Shown piece by piece: positions 1 through 11,378 of a stretch of DNA of 64,000 bases. The stretch lies in the NCBI RefSeq assembly GCF_963675165.1, contig NC_087388.1:1528800-1592799 (forward strand), read 5' to 3'. Every line of letters starts with the position of its first letter. The first letter of the stretch is position 1. This DNA comes from Halichondria panicea (taxonomy: Eukaryota > Porifera > Demospongiae > Suberitida > Halichondriidae). The notes under the pieces are model-generated. The model was given only the letters and a program-made list of their open reading frames with translations, ran no database searches and was not told where the DNA came from. The position numbers and the translations under genes are program-made.

Positions 1-722
1 GAATAATGTGGGAATCCACATTATTTCTCCAAAGCACAACATAGACCCCATGTCATCGCACAAGTAACATCAAACTATAGATAATGGCCACATGACTCTA
101 CATTAACACTATAAATACAAAAGGCCAAGGAGATATGATTAACCATCAGTAAATCCATCATGGCCACCAGGCCTACTACTATGATTCGTACTGACCTGTA
201 CTTCCAAAACCTGCCGATTATTATCGTAATTGTTAAAATGGTGCCTATAATGCGTGGTAGAAATAGAAATAGAGTAGATTCACATAATTATTCAAAATAA
301 CAAAAAAATAACATAAAAAAAATAACAAAAAAACCAACGTACTATAGCTACTATACTCGTGGCCGCCCACGTGCGCCTCGGGTAATAATCATATACATCC
401 ATGTACAGCTACTGTATTTACAACAGTAGTACAATCCTTTGATATCTGACCACAATGAGCAATAAATTATTTGGCGAGCATAATCACGATTTTAAAATTA
501 ACAATCATGCTAGCTGGGCATTATTGCTGTATGGCATTTATTGATGCATTACCAGGACTCTTTGGGCGGATTATACTAGCTCGCGATTCTCACCACTTTT
601 TTAGACTATATACCTGCTAATACAGTACTATAATAATATACTTAAAGGCTATAATAGTAACAATAGCACTATAGGCTTAAAATTTATATCTATATACTTT
701 ATTGTGTATAGTCACACAGAGA
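1..722. other. AT-rich 5' flank of paralog P1
   Basis: No gene is visible. A perfect 10-bp stem hairpin (aataatgtgg / ccacattatt, positions 2-25) sits at the very start and could be the edge of a small inverted-repeat element cut by the window. The last 120 bp are AT-rich and presumably hold the P1 promoter and 5' UTR, but no specific element can be supported. Confidence 0.5.
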
Positions 723-3700
723 ATGGCTGATGACAGCCAGTCATGTGATACTCCCCTGCACACTGCTGCAAGCTGTGGGGACTCAGATGAGGTCAGAGAG
801 TTGTTGAAAACAAAGCAATATGAAATAGACGTCAGAAACTCACACAACCAAACATCTCTTCATCTTGCATGTGCTAACGGTCATCTCGATACGGTTTGGA
901 CACTAGCCAATGACTTTGGTGCTGACATAGGAGCTATTGATAATGGCGGTAATACACCATTGCTTTTTGCTGCTAAGAATAAACATGTGCAAATAATTAT
1001 CATGTTGGTTCTATTATCAATGTGTGGCAGACAACTCTGCAATGGAATAAGACTGCCATGCTCCTTCAGTCGTAGTCGGATTGATTCTCATCATGTTAAA
1101 ATCTTTGAGGATGTTCTTTTTGAGTATTACAATGATTCTGAGAAAAATATGGTAATGATATCGAGATTTTTTCTCGATTATATCGAATTTAAAGACTATA
1201 AGGATGAAGGCTTTGTTACATTGCTTGTAGCTGCATCACTTGGTCTCAAAGACTTGATTGATCGGTTAGTTAAAGCGAAAAAAGCAGAACTTAAAAAGAA
1301 AGGTTTCCACGGCTTGTCTATTCTCCACTGTGCCTGTTTTGGAGGACATATTCTGCTCTTGGAAACTCTTATTTCAAAATATGGTATTGACCCTTTGTTA
1401 AAAGATAAAATGGGGTGCTCTGGTTTGTATTATGCTGCAACAGGGGGGATTCCCTATTCAAATTACGATGGCCATATAGAAGTGATAGACAAACTAGTGT
1501 TAACGTATGGTCTCAATCCTGCAGATGAAAAAAGCACACCTTTACATAGGGCAGCAATTATGGGATATATTGAAACAGTGAGACACCTAATTGTTCGTTA
1601 CAAGGTGAAAGTTGATTGTACGGACAATAGCAACAACACTCCATCGATGTTGGCTGTGCTAAACGGCCATATGACTGTTTTGGATGTGCTAGTCAAAGAA
1701 TTCAGCAGCAATTGTCATATCCGAGGTTTCAATGGTTTTACGCTCCTTCACTATGCATGCGAACAAGGCCACATAGAATTGATAGACAAACTGGTGATGG
1801 AATATGGCCTCAATCTCGCAGATAGAGATGATAGTGGAAACACACCTCTGCATGTTGCAGCCATGAGAGGACATGTTAAAACAATGAGACATTTTATCAG
1901 TGGGCACAGTGCTGATATTGAATGCACTAATAATCAGAACAATACACCATTGATACTAGCTGCACTGAATGGTCATACAGATGTTTTGGATGCGTTAATC
2001 AAGGAATTCAACAGCAGTTGCCAAGTCCGAGGATACAATGGTTATACTCTCCTTCACTATGCATGTTATGGTGCAGGCCATATAGAACTGATAGACAAGC
2101 TGGTATTGGAATATGGCCTCGACCTCGCAGATAGAGATGATAATGGAAACACACCTCTACATATTGCAGCCTGGAGAGGACATGTTGAAGCAGTGAGACA
2201 CTTGATCAATAAACACAGAGCTGATATCAATTGCACTATTAATCGGAGTGATACACCATTGATGCTAGCTGCGCTGAATGGTCAAATACAAGTTTTCGAT
2301 GTGTTAGTCAAAGAATTCAACAACAGTTGTCAAGTCCGAGGTCATCATGGATGCACTCTCCTTCACCATGCATGTGATGGTGGCCATATTAAACTTATAG
2401 ACAAACTGGTGATGGAATATGGCCTTGATCTTGCAGATAGAGATGATGATGGAAACACACCTCTACATATTGCAGCCTGGAGAGGACATGTTGAAGCAGT
2501 GAGACACCTAATCAGTAAACACAGAGCTGATATCAATTGTACTAATAACCAGAACAATACACCATTGATGCTATCTGCGCTGAATGGTCAAACACAAGTT
2601 TTAGATTCGTTAGTCAAAGAATTCAACAACAGTTGTCAAGTCCGAGGTCATCATGGATGCACTCTCCTTCACCAAGCATGCGATGGTGGCCATATTAAAC
2701 TTATAGACAAACTGGTGATGGAATATGGCCTTGATCTTGCAGGTAGAGATGATGATGGAAACACACCTCTACATATTGCAGCCTGGACAGGACATGTTGA
2801 AACAGTGAGACACCTGATCAGTAAGTACAGTGCTGATATTGATTGCACTAATAATAATAACAATACTCCATTGATGCTAGCTGTGATGAATGGTCATGTA
2901 CATGTTTTGGATGCGTTAGTCAAAGAATTCAACAGCAGTTGTCATGTCCGAGGATGCAATGGTTATACTCTAATTCATCAAGCATGTCATAGTGGCCATA
3001 TAGAACTGATAGACAAACTGGTATTGGAATATGGCCTCGATCCCGCAGATAGAGATAATTATGGAAACACACCTCTACATATTGCAGCATTGTACAGACA
3101 TGTTGAAGCAGTGAGACACCTGATCAATAAGCACAATGCTGATATTAATAGCCTTAACAATCAAAATGCTACTCCTTTGATGGCAGCTACGCTGGCTGGT
3201 AATACACATGTATTTGATGCGTTAGTCAACGAATTCAACAGCAGTTGTCATGTCCGAGGACGCGATGGTCGCGCTCTCCTTCACTATGCATGCAATGGTG
3301 GTCATATAGAACTGATAGACAAACTGGTGATGGAATATGGCCTCGATTCCGCAGATAGAGATAACAATGGAGACACACCTCTACATATTGCAGCCATGGC
3401 AGGACATGTTGAAACAGTGAGACACCTTATCATTAACCACAGTGCTGATATTGATTGCACTAATAATAATAACAATACACCATTGATGCAAGCTGCGCTG
3501 ATTGGTAATACAGATGTTTTGGATGCTTTATTCAAAGAATTCAACAGCAGTTGTCATGTCAGAGGGTGGAATGGCCGAACTCTCCTTCACAAAGCATGTG
3601 ATGGTGGTCATATAGAAGTAATAAACAAACTGGTGATAGAATGTGCCCTCGATTCTGCAGGTAGAGATGATAATGGAAACACACCTCTACATATTGCAGC

Positions 3701-6700
3701 CTGTGCAGGTCGTGTTGAAACAGTCAGACACCTGATTGCTCAACACAAAATCGATATCAATGTCACTAACGATACAAACTCTACCCCATTGTGTTTAGCA
3801 GCTGCAAATGGTCATGAAGTTGTGATTCATGCCATGATTAAAGAGTTCGATTGCAGTTCACATGTCAGAGGATATAATGGTCAAACTCTGCTTCATTATG
3901 CAGCCAAGAATGGTCACATAAAACTATTGAATAAACTGGTTGCTGAATATAAGGTGGATCCATCAATTAGAGACTACGATGGGAACACACCTCTGCATAT
4001 TTTGTGTTGTACACCTCATATTGAAGAAGAGAAGTTGAGAACAATCCTTTGCAAGTTCCAGTACTGGACAGTGTTTCAAGTAAATAATAATGGCAACACA
4101 CCTCTTCACACAGCAACAATATATGGGCAAGCTCATTGTGCACGCTTACTATTGCAGAAATACAATGCTCCACTATTTGTTCGAAATAAGGATGGCAAGA
4201 CCGCCCTTGATTTAGCTAAACTTCAGAGAAGCCATGAAATTGTTGCAATTTTCAAAAACCATAATTCAGAAATACAATCAACCTACCGGCAACTAGCTAA
4301 ACTTGCTCAACAAGAGTTTGGGGGTGAAAAGAACCTCACCAGAATATTTGTTGTAGGTCATGCCGGTGCAGGGAAATCCACGCTTGTTGAGACTATCAAA
4401 AAAGAAGGATTTTTCAACCTTTTCAGCACATCAACTGTAGTACCTCACACTGCAGGCATTATTCCAAGTACTTATGACAGTAGTGCTTATGGAAGAATGA
4501 TACTCTATGATTTTGCAGGTGATTCCGAGTACTACTCCTCACATGCTGCAATTATGGAGTCAATCAACACATCGAAAGGAAGTAATATTTATTTGATACT
4601 TTGTGACTTGAGTAAAGGCGAAGAAGCTGCTGTCACTAAATACAGCTACTGGCTTTCATTTCTATCATACAATATTACGCAATTCTCAAACACAATTATC
4701 TTACCAGTGGGAAGCCATGCTGATGTAATTAACAAAGTGTTAATTAAACAAACTTTATGTGTGCTTGACAGCGTATCCCAAACTTTCTGTAGCAGCTCCA
4801 AGAATGATGATTTACACATAGAACAAAGTGTTGCTCTTGATTGTCGTAAACGAGGGACTGTAGTGAATGACATAAAGGAACTCGCAAATAAATTATCCAA
4901 ATTAGTATCCCCCATCGGACTTTCACCGGAGACAAGCACTCTCTTGGGATTGTTGAAAAAAGACTTTGAACACGTTCCAGCTTGCAAATTAAACCTCCTT
5001 ATCTCTCACATTGAAGAGACTGGACTTCCACTGCCACTAACTTCTTCATCACTCTACAATCTCATAAGAGAGTTACATGATTTGGGTCTGCTAATGGTGA
5101 TAGAGAGAGAAGGGGATTCCATTGAGAACCACATAATCATTCTCAAGATATCAACATTCACATCAGATGTACACAATAAACTGTTTTCAAAGTCTGCTAA
5201 AGCGGACCTCACCAAGCCCATCGATCAACTGAAGCTCAGCGTAGGCATTATTCCAGAATTATTACTGGAGAGAGTGCTACCAGATTACATCACAAAAGAA
5301 AGTCTACTTAAACTGCAGTACTGTTATGAAATCGAGAATTTGAACGTGGAAGAGGACCACACTCTTTCTCAAATCACTTCTGAGACACTACCAACAGAAA
5401 GTGCCGCTAAACAGAAATCTCATCTATTTTTCCCTGCTCTATGTGATCTCAAGCTTGAGGAAATTCAATGGCCAAAATCAGAAGGTGATAAGATTACTTT
5501 GGGATGGTGTGCTAAATGTGATGGTGACAGATTTGGGAAGAGATTTGACTTCTTCCCAACACGATTTCTACATGTGCTTATCGTTCACCTCTCTCACAAC
5601 TTTGCATTAAAGCAAGACCTACCAAGAAGCCACATACTCTCAACTACAACTTCGAATTCTTTGATCGCAGAGGTATATGCTGCTAATCCTCGCTGTCGTG
5701 TCTGGTCGACTGGTCTGCATTGGCTTATGAAGAATGGAGTGGAGGTTTTTGTCGATATGCCTAAAGATGCAGATAGTAAAGAGTTGATTGTACTAACAAG
5801 GAGTGACGTCCAAAATCAAGTCAAATGTTCCAAAACTCTGCAACTAGTTATTCAAAAGGTCGTTCAAGCAAAAATAGAGTTCTGTGCTGGTATAGTGCCT
5901 ACTGTTTACCTTCTTGATCCAAACAACCTCAAGGATGAACCTTTTACGAATGCTAGAAACGCACCTAAATATGCTCTTAGAGATATCGAAGAAGCATTAG
6001 CAGAAGGCACTGAGCAAGTCATGGATAAAGAAGGACAATGCTTCTCCTCTCCGATCAAAGATTGGATCTGCCCAACAAGTTGGGCCATATCTTACTTGAG
6101 TAAGTCACATTCACACACACACATACACACACACACACATGCACGCACCTTTAATCGCAATCGTATTATACGGTTACACGTTTTTACAGAATTGTTGTTT
6201 CCGATGGATACCTTCTTGGTTCGCTCTGCTTTGAAAGGAGTATTAGGTGCTCAATGGAAACTGCTAGGACTAAATCTTTTAATCCCTTGGATCGAACTAG
6301 ATGACATCGACAATGAAGCAACCTTTCCTGGTGGCATTGCTAAGAAAGAAGAAGTAATTTGACTGTGGTTGTCTCAGGAACCAACCTGGAAAATTTTGGC
6401 AGAGGCTCTCAGTCAACCTTCAATTGGATTGTCCCAGAAAGCAAATCAAATCTCACAAGAACACAGTAAGTACTAAGATTAGTGTGCATAATTATTCATG
6501 CTTATTCATGCGTGCATGGAGTTTATGATTTCTAAATTGTGTATGTATAGATGTGCCTCTACAAGAGAAAATATTGAAAAGCAATTCATCCCTCCGTCCT
6601 GACGAGGACTTTCTTCAATCTTTTGCTGCCATTATTGGCTCTCGTTGGCAGTGTCTTGCTTCTCCCCTCTCCCTCACTTTTAAAGACATTGTGAGCATCA

Positions 6701-6831
6701 AGAGAGAGACAAGAGGAGCAGAGCCGACCAGACAAGCACTTGTCCTGCTACAGAAGTGGGCAGCCAGGGAGACGGCAACTTATGATCAGTTGAGAGAGAA
6801 ACTCCGTATACTCTCAGTGTTTCATATCTGA
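723..6831 (+). CDS. P1: ANK-Roc-COR-Death-Death protein, with premature stop in exon 2
   Basis: Likely cytoplasmic GTPase-switch signalling protein of the Roco superfamily (inference from domains). Exons: 723-6099, 6190-6465, 6551-6831; introns are 90 and 85 bp, GT-AG, phase 1. The start is placed at 723 (MADDSQS), conserved in the paralogs, rather than the in-frame ATG at 702. Order: three ANK repeats, a conserved ~65-residue non-ANK spacer, then roughly 30 ANK repeats in 102-residue triplets; P-loop GHAGAGKST near residue 1212; switch II DFAGDSEYYSSH near 1263; Roc-type G4 motif GSHAD near 1329; COR-like region about 1400-1750 with the W-x-x-G element; two Death-domain-like exons. Exon 2 contains TGA at 6360-6362 where P2, P3 and P4 have CGA (Arg). 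The spliced product would therefore be about 1849 residues, with half of Death domain 1 and none of Death domain 2. Downstream sequence remains open, so the mutation looks recent. Resembles DAPK1 without a kinase. Confidence 0.85.
6360..6362 (+). other. Premature TGA (CGA to TGA) in P1 exon 2
   Basis: The codon between Ile and Leu of the motif EEVI-R-LW is TGA in P1 and CGA in P2, P3 and P4. A C-to-T change at a CpG is the simplest explanation. Reading continues open after it to the exon 2 donor at 6466, and exon 3 is intact, so there is no further decay. Confidence 0.85.
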
Positions 6832-7270
6832 AAACTTTTGTATCATGCCAATGAACAAGTAAATGTGTAGCTACGTTAGATTGCACCTGTATTGTTATAT
6901 ATATATACGTCATCGTGTTTGTGTTACTGAACTTCAGAACTCAACTTTGTCACCGACTTAATTACATAAATTTTCAATTGCTATTTTAATATTTGCATTG
7001 GCACCATAATTATACATCCAGCACTATGTTTGTAAGTCACTTATTAGTCAATTAGAGTTTTGACAAGTTTTTGTACTTAGCTATAATTATAGTTTGCGCA
7101 ACCATTTGCCACTTGAAAGTGTAAAAAAAGTTGGAAAACAAACTTCCTATAGCCTATACATTGTCATGACATTGTGTTTGTATCCATCATATGGCATAGT
7201 TTGTCAAGCAATAATACTCAATGCTGTATGACATTATTCATTTGCATGCAGATCTCGTGAGTCTTTATAA
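6832..7270. other. 3' flank of P1
   Basis: AT-rich with no gene. It lacks the decayed 3' gene copy found after P2, P3 and P4. Positions about 7050-7120 resemble the sequence beyond the P2 tail relic (about 26780-26895, sharing 'gcaaccatttgcc'), so the two flanks appear homologous. Confidence 0.45.
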
Positions 7271-7274
7271 ATAT

Positions 7275-7480
7275 GGTATTCAATTCATTTTGCAGCCCAT
7301 AATTAGAGGTATGTGTAAGGCATCAAAATTCATAAGCTAAAAGTGCATATAATGCACAAACAAACCATGAATAACCTCTGCACACACTAACAGGTGGCTA
7401 TGCATGTGACTACTCATCAGCGAAAACTTGAATGAGCCATTTGGCATAATTTTTATTGATCAAGCTACGTGCTAAACTTA
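7275..7480. repeat. Interspersed repeat, copy 1 ('cagcccataa...gcgaaaactt')
   Basis: Sequence around 'ttttgcagcccataa' followed by 'ataagctaaaagtgcatataatgcac' and 'gcgaaaacttgaatgagcca' recurs at 33650-33830 and partly at 13252-13350. No coding capacity and no defined ends are visible. The family is unclassified. Confidence 0.55.
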
Positions 7481-7865
7481 ACCAGGCCGCACTTCCTCGA
7501 AGAGTGGGCCTGGTATCGACTGCTTGCGCATGCGCTAACCTTCCACCAGTATCTGCAGATAACAACGTTTATGGTCAGTAAAACAATGACGTCACAACGA
7601 GCAGAAGTGGATTGAAGGAAGTAGATGATCTAGCCCATCTGATCTTGGGGAGGCCAGTGAAGGGGCTAGTGCGGTCTGGGATTCTAGTTCCTGTTACAGT
7701 TCCGTTGTCATAGGCGCGAGTGACTCCCCCAAATAATGACTCCCGGTCACTCCTATACCTATAGTCACCATGTACCAGTGACCCCCGGTCACTCATGCCT
7801 AGGAGTACCCCCCTGGAAAAATGACTCCCCCCAAATTTAACTTGAGAGAGATTTCAGCGGAGGCG

Positions 7866-8106
7866 CTAGGGCTACTAAGTTTTTTTTGTTTTGTTTTTAT
7901 TGAAAATAATAGCATGTAAGGTAGTGTATATACAGGGGAATGGGCTTCTATGTAGACACAATGAAAGGTGGAGGGTACAGAAAATAAAGAGGATTAAGGG
8001 TACATACAAAGGTTCAGTTTATTGGTGGAGGTGGGTCTCCGAGATCACCAGGTCGATGGCCCCAGATCTAAAGGGGTGTCCACTTGACGATCTAGGGCTA
8101 CTAAGT
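7866..8106 (-). mobile_element. Retroposed 211-bp fragment with 15-bp target-site duplication
   Basis: A 15-bp direct repeat CTAGGGCTACTAAGT occurs at 7866-7880 and 8092-8106. The insert between (7881-8091) begins on the plus strand with a T-rich run (ttttttttgttttgttttta). On the minus strand this is an oligo(A)-rich tail preceded by AATAAA. This is the hallmark of target-primed reverse transcription: a SINE, the 3' end of a 5'-truncated LINE, or a small processed transcript in minus orientation. No protein similarity was recognised and no tRNA-like A/B boxes are evident, so the source is unknown. Confidence 0.75.
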
Positions 8107-9265
8107 ACATCCTCAAAAGACTGCACCATGCAGTGACTATAATTATTATATACAATCAAGTTCAAGACTGTTATATATCTGTGAGATGCCTGTTACAAAT
8201 ATAGCTGTTCCCTATCATTAGTGACTTACTTCACTTATATCATAATACACTTATAATTATTATACACTCTGTTCACATTTTCCTATCCACTACAATTTTG
8301 AAACAACAACATCCATCACAATAATTATAATAGTGCATGAAAAACAAAAACAGCAGTGGAAGATAACGAAAGCCTAAAAATTCTATTTAGATCTACAACT
8401 AGCTATAGAACCTCCAACTGAGTGGAGATACTTTAATACGTATAATGATACCACGAGTCGCACATATCACACTGTATCATTTCCTCGTAGGAGTCAGGGT
8501 GCAGACAAGGGCAGTATAATTATAGTAATCACAATGCTGGAAAATCTCTCTGGTCTCTTGCGACTAGCTATTCAGTTCTTTTGACTTCCAAAACTTTAGT
8601 TTCTCATTTCAAAACAACGTACAAGGTGGTGCCTCATTTTGCATTTAGGATGATGTGATCCAAATTGTCTCTTTGCAATTCGTGGTATGCAGCGCAGTGA
8701 AGTAGGAACAGGGGGGCCAGGGGTGGCCCCACAACATTGAATCAGCCCAGCCTTCCTGGATAGGTGTTTTAACCAACCAATTGACAAGGATAAAGTATGA
8801 ATTTGTAAGCAGAAATGAAGAACCGCTTTTTTTTTAGACGCTTCTGAATGATAATAATTAGAAAATGCTTGTCACAAATGGTGCAATCTGATTGGTTACT
8901 TGGAGGTCCTTTATTTCTCATAGAGACCTCTCAGTCATTCAGAGGTCTTCTATGGAGGTCCATATACGTTCTCTACATGCATTTAACATTTTTTACATGA
9001 TATTACATACAAACATACATGGAATGCTTAGCAACATCTATTTTATACATGCACAAGTACACCGAAGTCATAGTAACGATGATGCAGTGCATCATCAAAA
9101 ACAGCAACTTTCTATTAACTGTTTTTGCTATGCAAGAGACGGAAACTGCCTTCAATGTGAGTTTTTTTTATGTAGACTAGCCAGAGCAAAGCTTTTAATG
9201 TTGCTTGAGGTTTGTAGAAACAGAGTCTTCTTTGTGTTAATAATAGCTTAGCTTGCTTAGCACTA
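8107..9265. other. Intergenic, no supported gene
   Basis: AT-rich sequence with short chance ORFs on both strands. None shows a domain, conserved neighbour or repeat match that I can recognise. Confidence 0.5.
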
Positions 9266-9685
9266 CAGTAGACTCTCGTTAATCCGGCCACCCTTGGGAC
9301 CATGCAGCTTGGCCGGAATAGCGAGGTGGCCGTACTTCAGATAATTAGCCGCGGCTTAAAAAAGACCTTACCTCGAATCTAATCACTGATTTGCGGTTCT
9401 TGTCTCGAGGATAATGAAAGATAATGAATCATTCTGCTCTCTATTTAAGTGTAATCCAATTTTATTTACTAAACCACACCCAAAACATCATATCCGGCCG
9501 TAATACACATATAAAATTACGTTATTTGGGACAGCCAGCACTGGCCGGTAAACGGAATAGCGAGTGGCCGTACTTCAGGTCGAGTTTTATGTAGAAAACA
9601 TATAGCTAGCATTCCGTGCCAAACCAAATGGCCGGTATATCGAGGTGGCCGCATTTCAGAGAGCCGGAATAGCGAGAGTCTACTG
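9266..9685. mobile_element. Tc1/mariner-pogo-like non-autonomous element
   Basis: Terminal inverted repeats begin CAGTAGACTCTCGTTAATCC at 9266 and end with the near-complement ggaatagcgagagtctactg at 9685. They are flanked by TA on both sides (9264-9265 and 9686-9687), the target duplication of the Tc1/mariner/pogo superfamily. Internal copies of 'ggccgg..tagcgag(g)tggccg' near 9311, 9543 and 9632 are subterminal motifs. It is 420 bp long with no transposase ORF. Superfamily assignment rests on the TA duplication and CAGT start. Confidence 0.7.
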
Positions 9686-9697
9686 TATTCTAAATCA

Positions 9698-9838
9698 GTT
9701 ATAGGCCTCGTCCAACGGTCACTATGGAGTTTTGATACCCTTAGGCCCTTAGTAGCACCCTCGCTATGCTCGGGATGCTACAGCCTCGGGCCTTCGGTTC
9801 TCAAAACCCCATAGAGACCTTGGACTCAGCCTATAACC
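9698..9838. repeat. Fold-back (hairpin) element
   Basis: The arms 9698-9735 (gttataggcctcgtccaacg...) and 9801-9838 are inverted imperfect repeats, and the centre also contains the small palindrome around 'accctcgctatgctcgggatgct'. Almost the whole 141 bp can fold on itself. No clear target duplication was found. Confidence 0.6.
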
Positions 9839-10361
9839 TATATTTATACTCTTGTTTTACAGTAACGTGTTTTAGCAATTCTGCTGTATATTATTTAACA
9901 GACTTTAGTTCTTGTTCAGAGGTAATAAGCTTGTAGCTAGGCCGCAGCTAATTATGATGTCATAATGAGGGTGTAGTTCCCTGTCTTAAAATTTCCAGCG
10001 CAGGGAGCTCCACTTGGGTAGTCCCTCCAACCTTTAACTTTAACTGCTCGTACTCCACTGCAGCGGCAATAGCAAATAAACCACAGTTGTTGCTGCCACT
10101 GCATGTTCTGCTGCTGAATAGAGGCCACAGACAATCACAACCCATTGTGCACTTGTACATTTGGGCGATTTGCAGCTCAGTACTTGGCTCCAGTTCTTTC
10201 CCATATTAACCTTGCAACCTTGCTCTTCATTCACATGCATAGGTCTACATTCCAGCTGTCACTTGCTGTCTATTACTTTTACTACCTTGCTATTAACCTT
10301 GCTTTTTATCCTGACTCTTCATTCTACTAGATCTATATACTAAATTGTTTTAGATGGAAAC

Positions 10362-10412
10362 TAGCCTCGACTCCAGCCCCTTGAATTTCTCAGCGGCTTG
10401 GAATCGAGGCTA
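10362..10412. mobile_element. 51-bp hairpin MITE with 9-bp target duplication
   Basis: Inverted repeats TAGCCTCGACTCC / GGAATCGAGGCTA enclose a 51-bp unit. It is flanked by perfect 9-bp direct repeats GATGGAAAC (10353-10361 and 10413-10421). It shares termini with elements at 35875 and 48716, and less closely 23978 and 27775. A 9-bp duplication fits Mutator-like elements, but no transposase is present. Confidence 0.8.
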
Positions 10413-10421
10413 GATGGAAAC

Positions 10422-11378
10422 AGGTCACATTACATTGGCACAAGCATGCGCGTAGGGAGTATTCACTCCTGGGGGTGTCCCTCCACACCTTAGGCAGGAA
10501 TGTCCGTGGGGTCACTCCCACCGGGAAGTCTTCATTCCTCTGACACCGTTAACATTTTCAACTTCCTTATTTTGCACGAACCCCTCCCACACTCTAGTAT
10601 AGTATAAACGAACAAGTATGGACTATTAAACAAGCAACCTTTGTAAGCAGAGAGTGAGACTGCAAGAGTTTGGCACATTATAGGACGTACACTAGAGACA
10701 AACAAAAAGTGCTTTTCATTGCAAGGTAAAACCCTCATTGCAGCTTGCAACAGTTTGATAATAAATTATTTTTCCTGTAAGTTAATTGTAAGTCAGTAGA
10801 TCTATTACTAATATAGTTATACCATAAATGTCCAGCCCTCTTACCTAAGCTTCTGTTTGAGTGTAAAACCTCCCGTGAAATTTGTAATTCACCAACAATA
10901 TACAGTATCTGATTGTTGACGTGAGTACTCACACAACAAGATGCTCAGTAGAGCATTCACCCTGTGCGTTGAGCTTCATCACACAGCAGCAAAACGGATA
11001 TGATAACTAACAATCTTAACATTATGGGGAATAATCGTGATCGGGGTGAATCTACCGTATTATTTGACCAGAGGCCGCTCTTGTGTATAAAGGCAGCATA
11101 TACGGTATATATATAAAGCAAAAAAGACTGTGTTTTTTTGTCGCCTTCGAAGATTGCCTACTAGTTTTTCAACTATCAGTAGCTTCATTATTTTTCAACC
11201 ATGCAGTCTCAGCAGTTAAGGGTGCCCGCACATAGTAACAAATTGACATAATTTAACCACAAAAATGCACCGTTTAGATCCTGAGACTTGCACACACAGT
11301 ATTTAATTTCAATGCGTGCGCTAGTATAGTAGTAACCACAAGTAACAACATAGTGGTTTTGTGAGAATGTCTTCAATT
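10422..11378. other. Intergenic, no supported gene
   Basis: AT-rich sequence with only short unsupported ORFs. No recognisable repeat boundaries apart from the adjacent inverted-repeat element starting near 11379. Confidence 0.45.

Noticed and set aside
702-722. Upstream in-frame ATG of P1 giving MCIVTQR
   Set aside because: Not conserved; the paralogs start at MADDSQS or MTDDSQS equivalents.
2363-3544. Several 60-100-codon minus-strand ORFs rich in Ser/Leu within P1 (and matching ones in P2-P4)
   Set aside because: They recur because the ANK framework is repeated; they are antisense shadows of the ANK codons with no independent support.
7685-7830. Repeated 'gtgacYcccggtcactc' motif suggesting an operator-like array
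   Set aside because: Only two or three imperfect copies, no gene nearby; a similar tract near 10440-10530 suggests degenerate repeat material.
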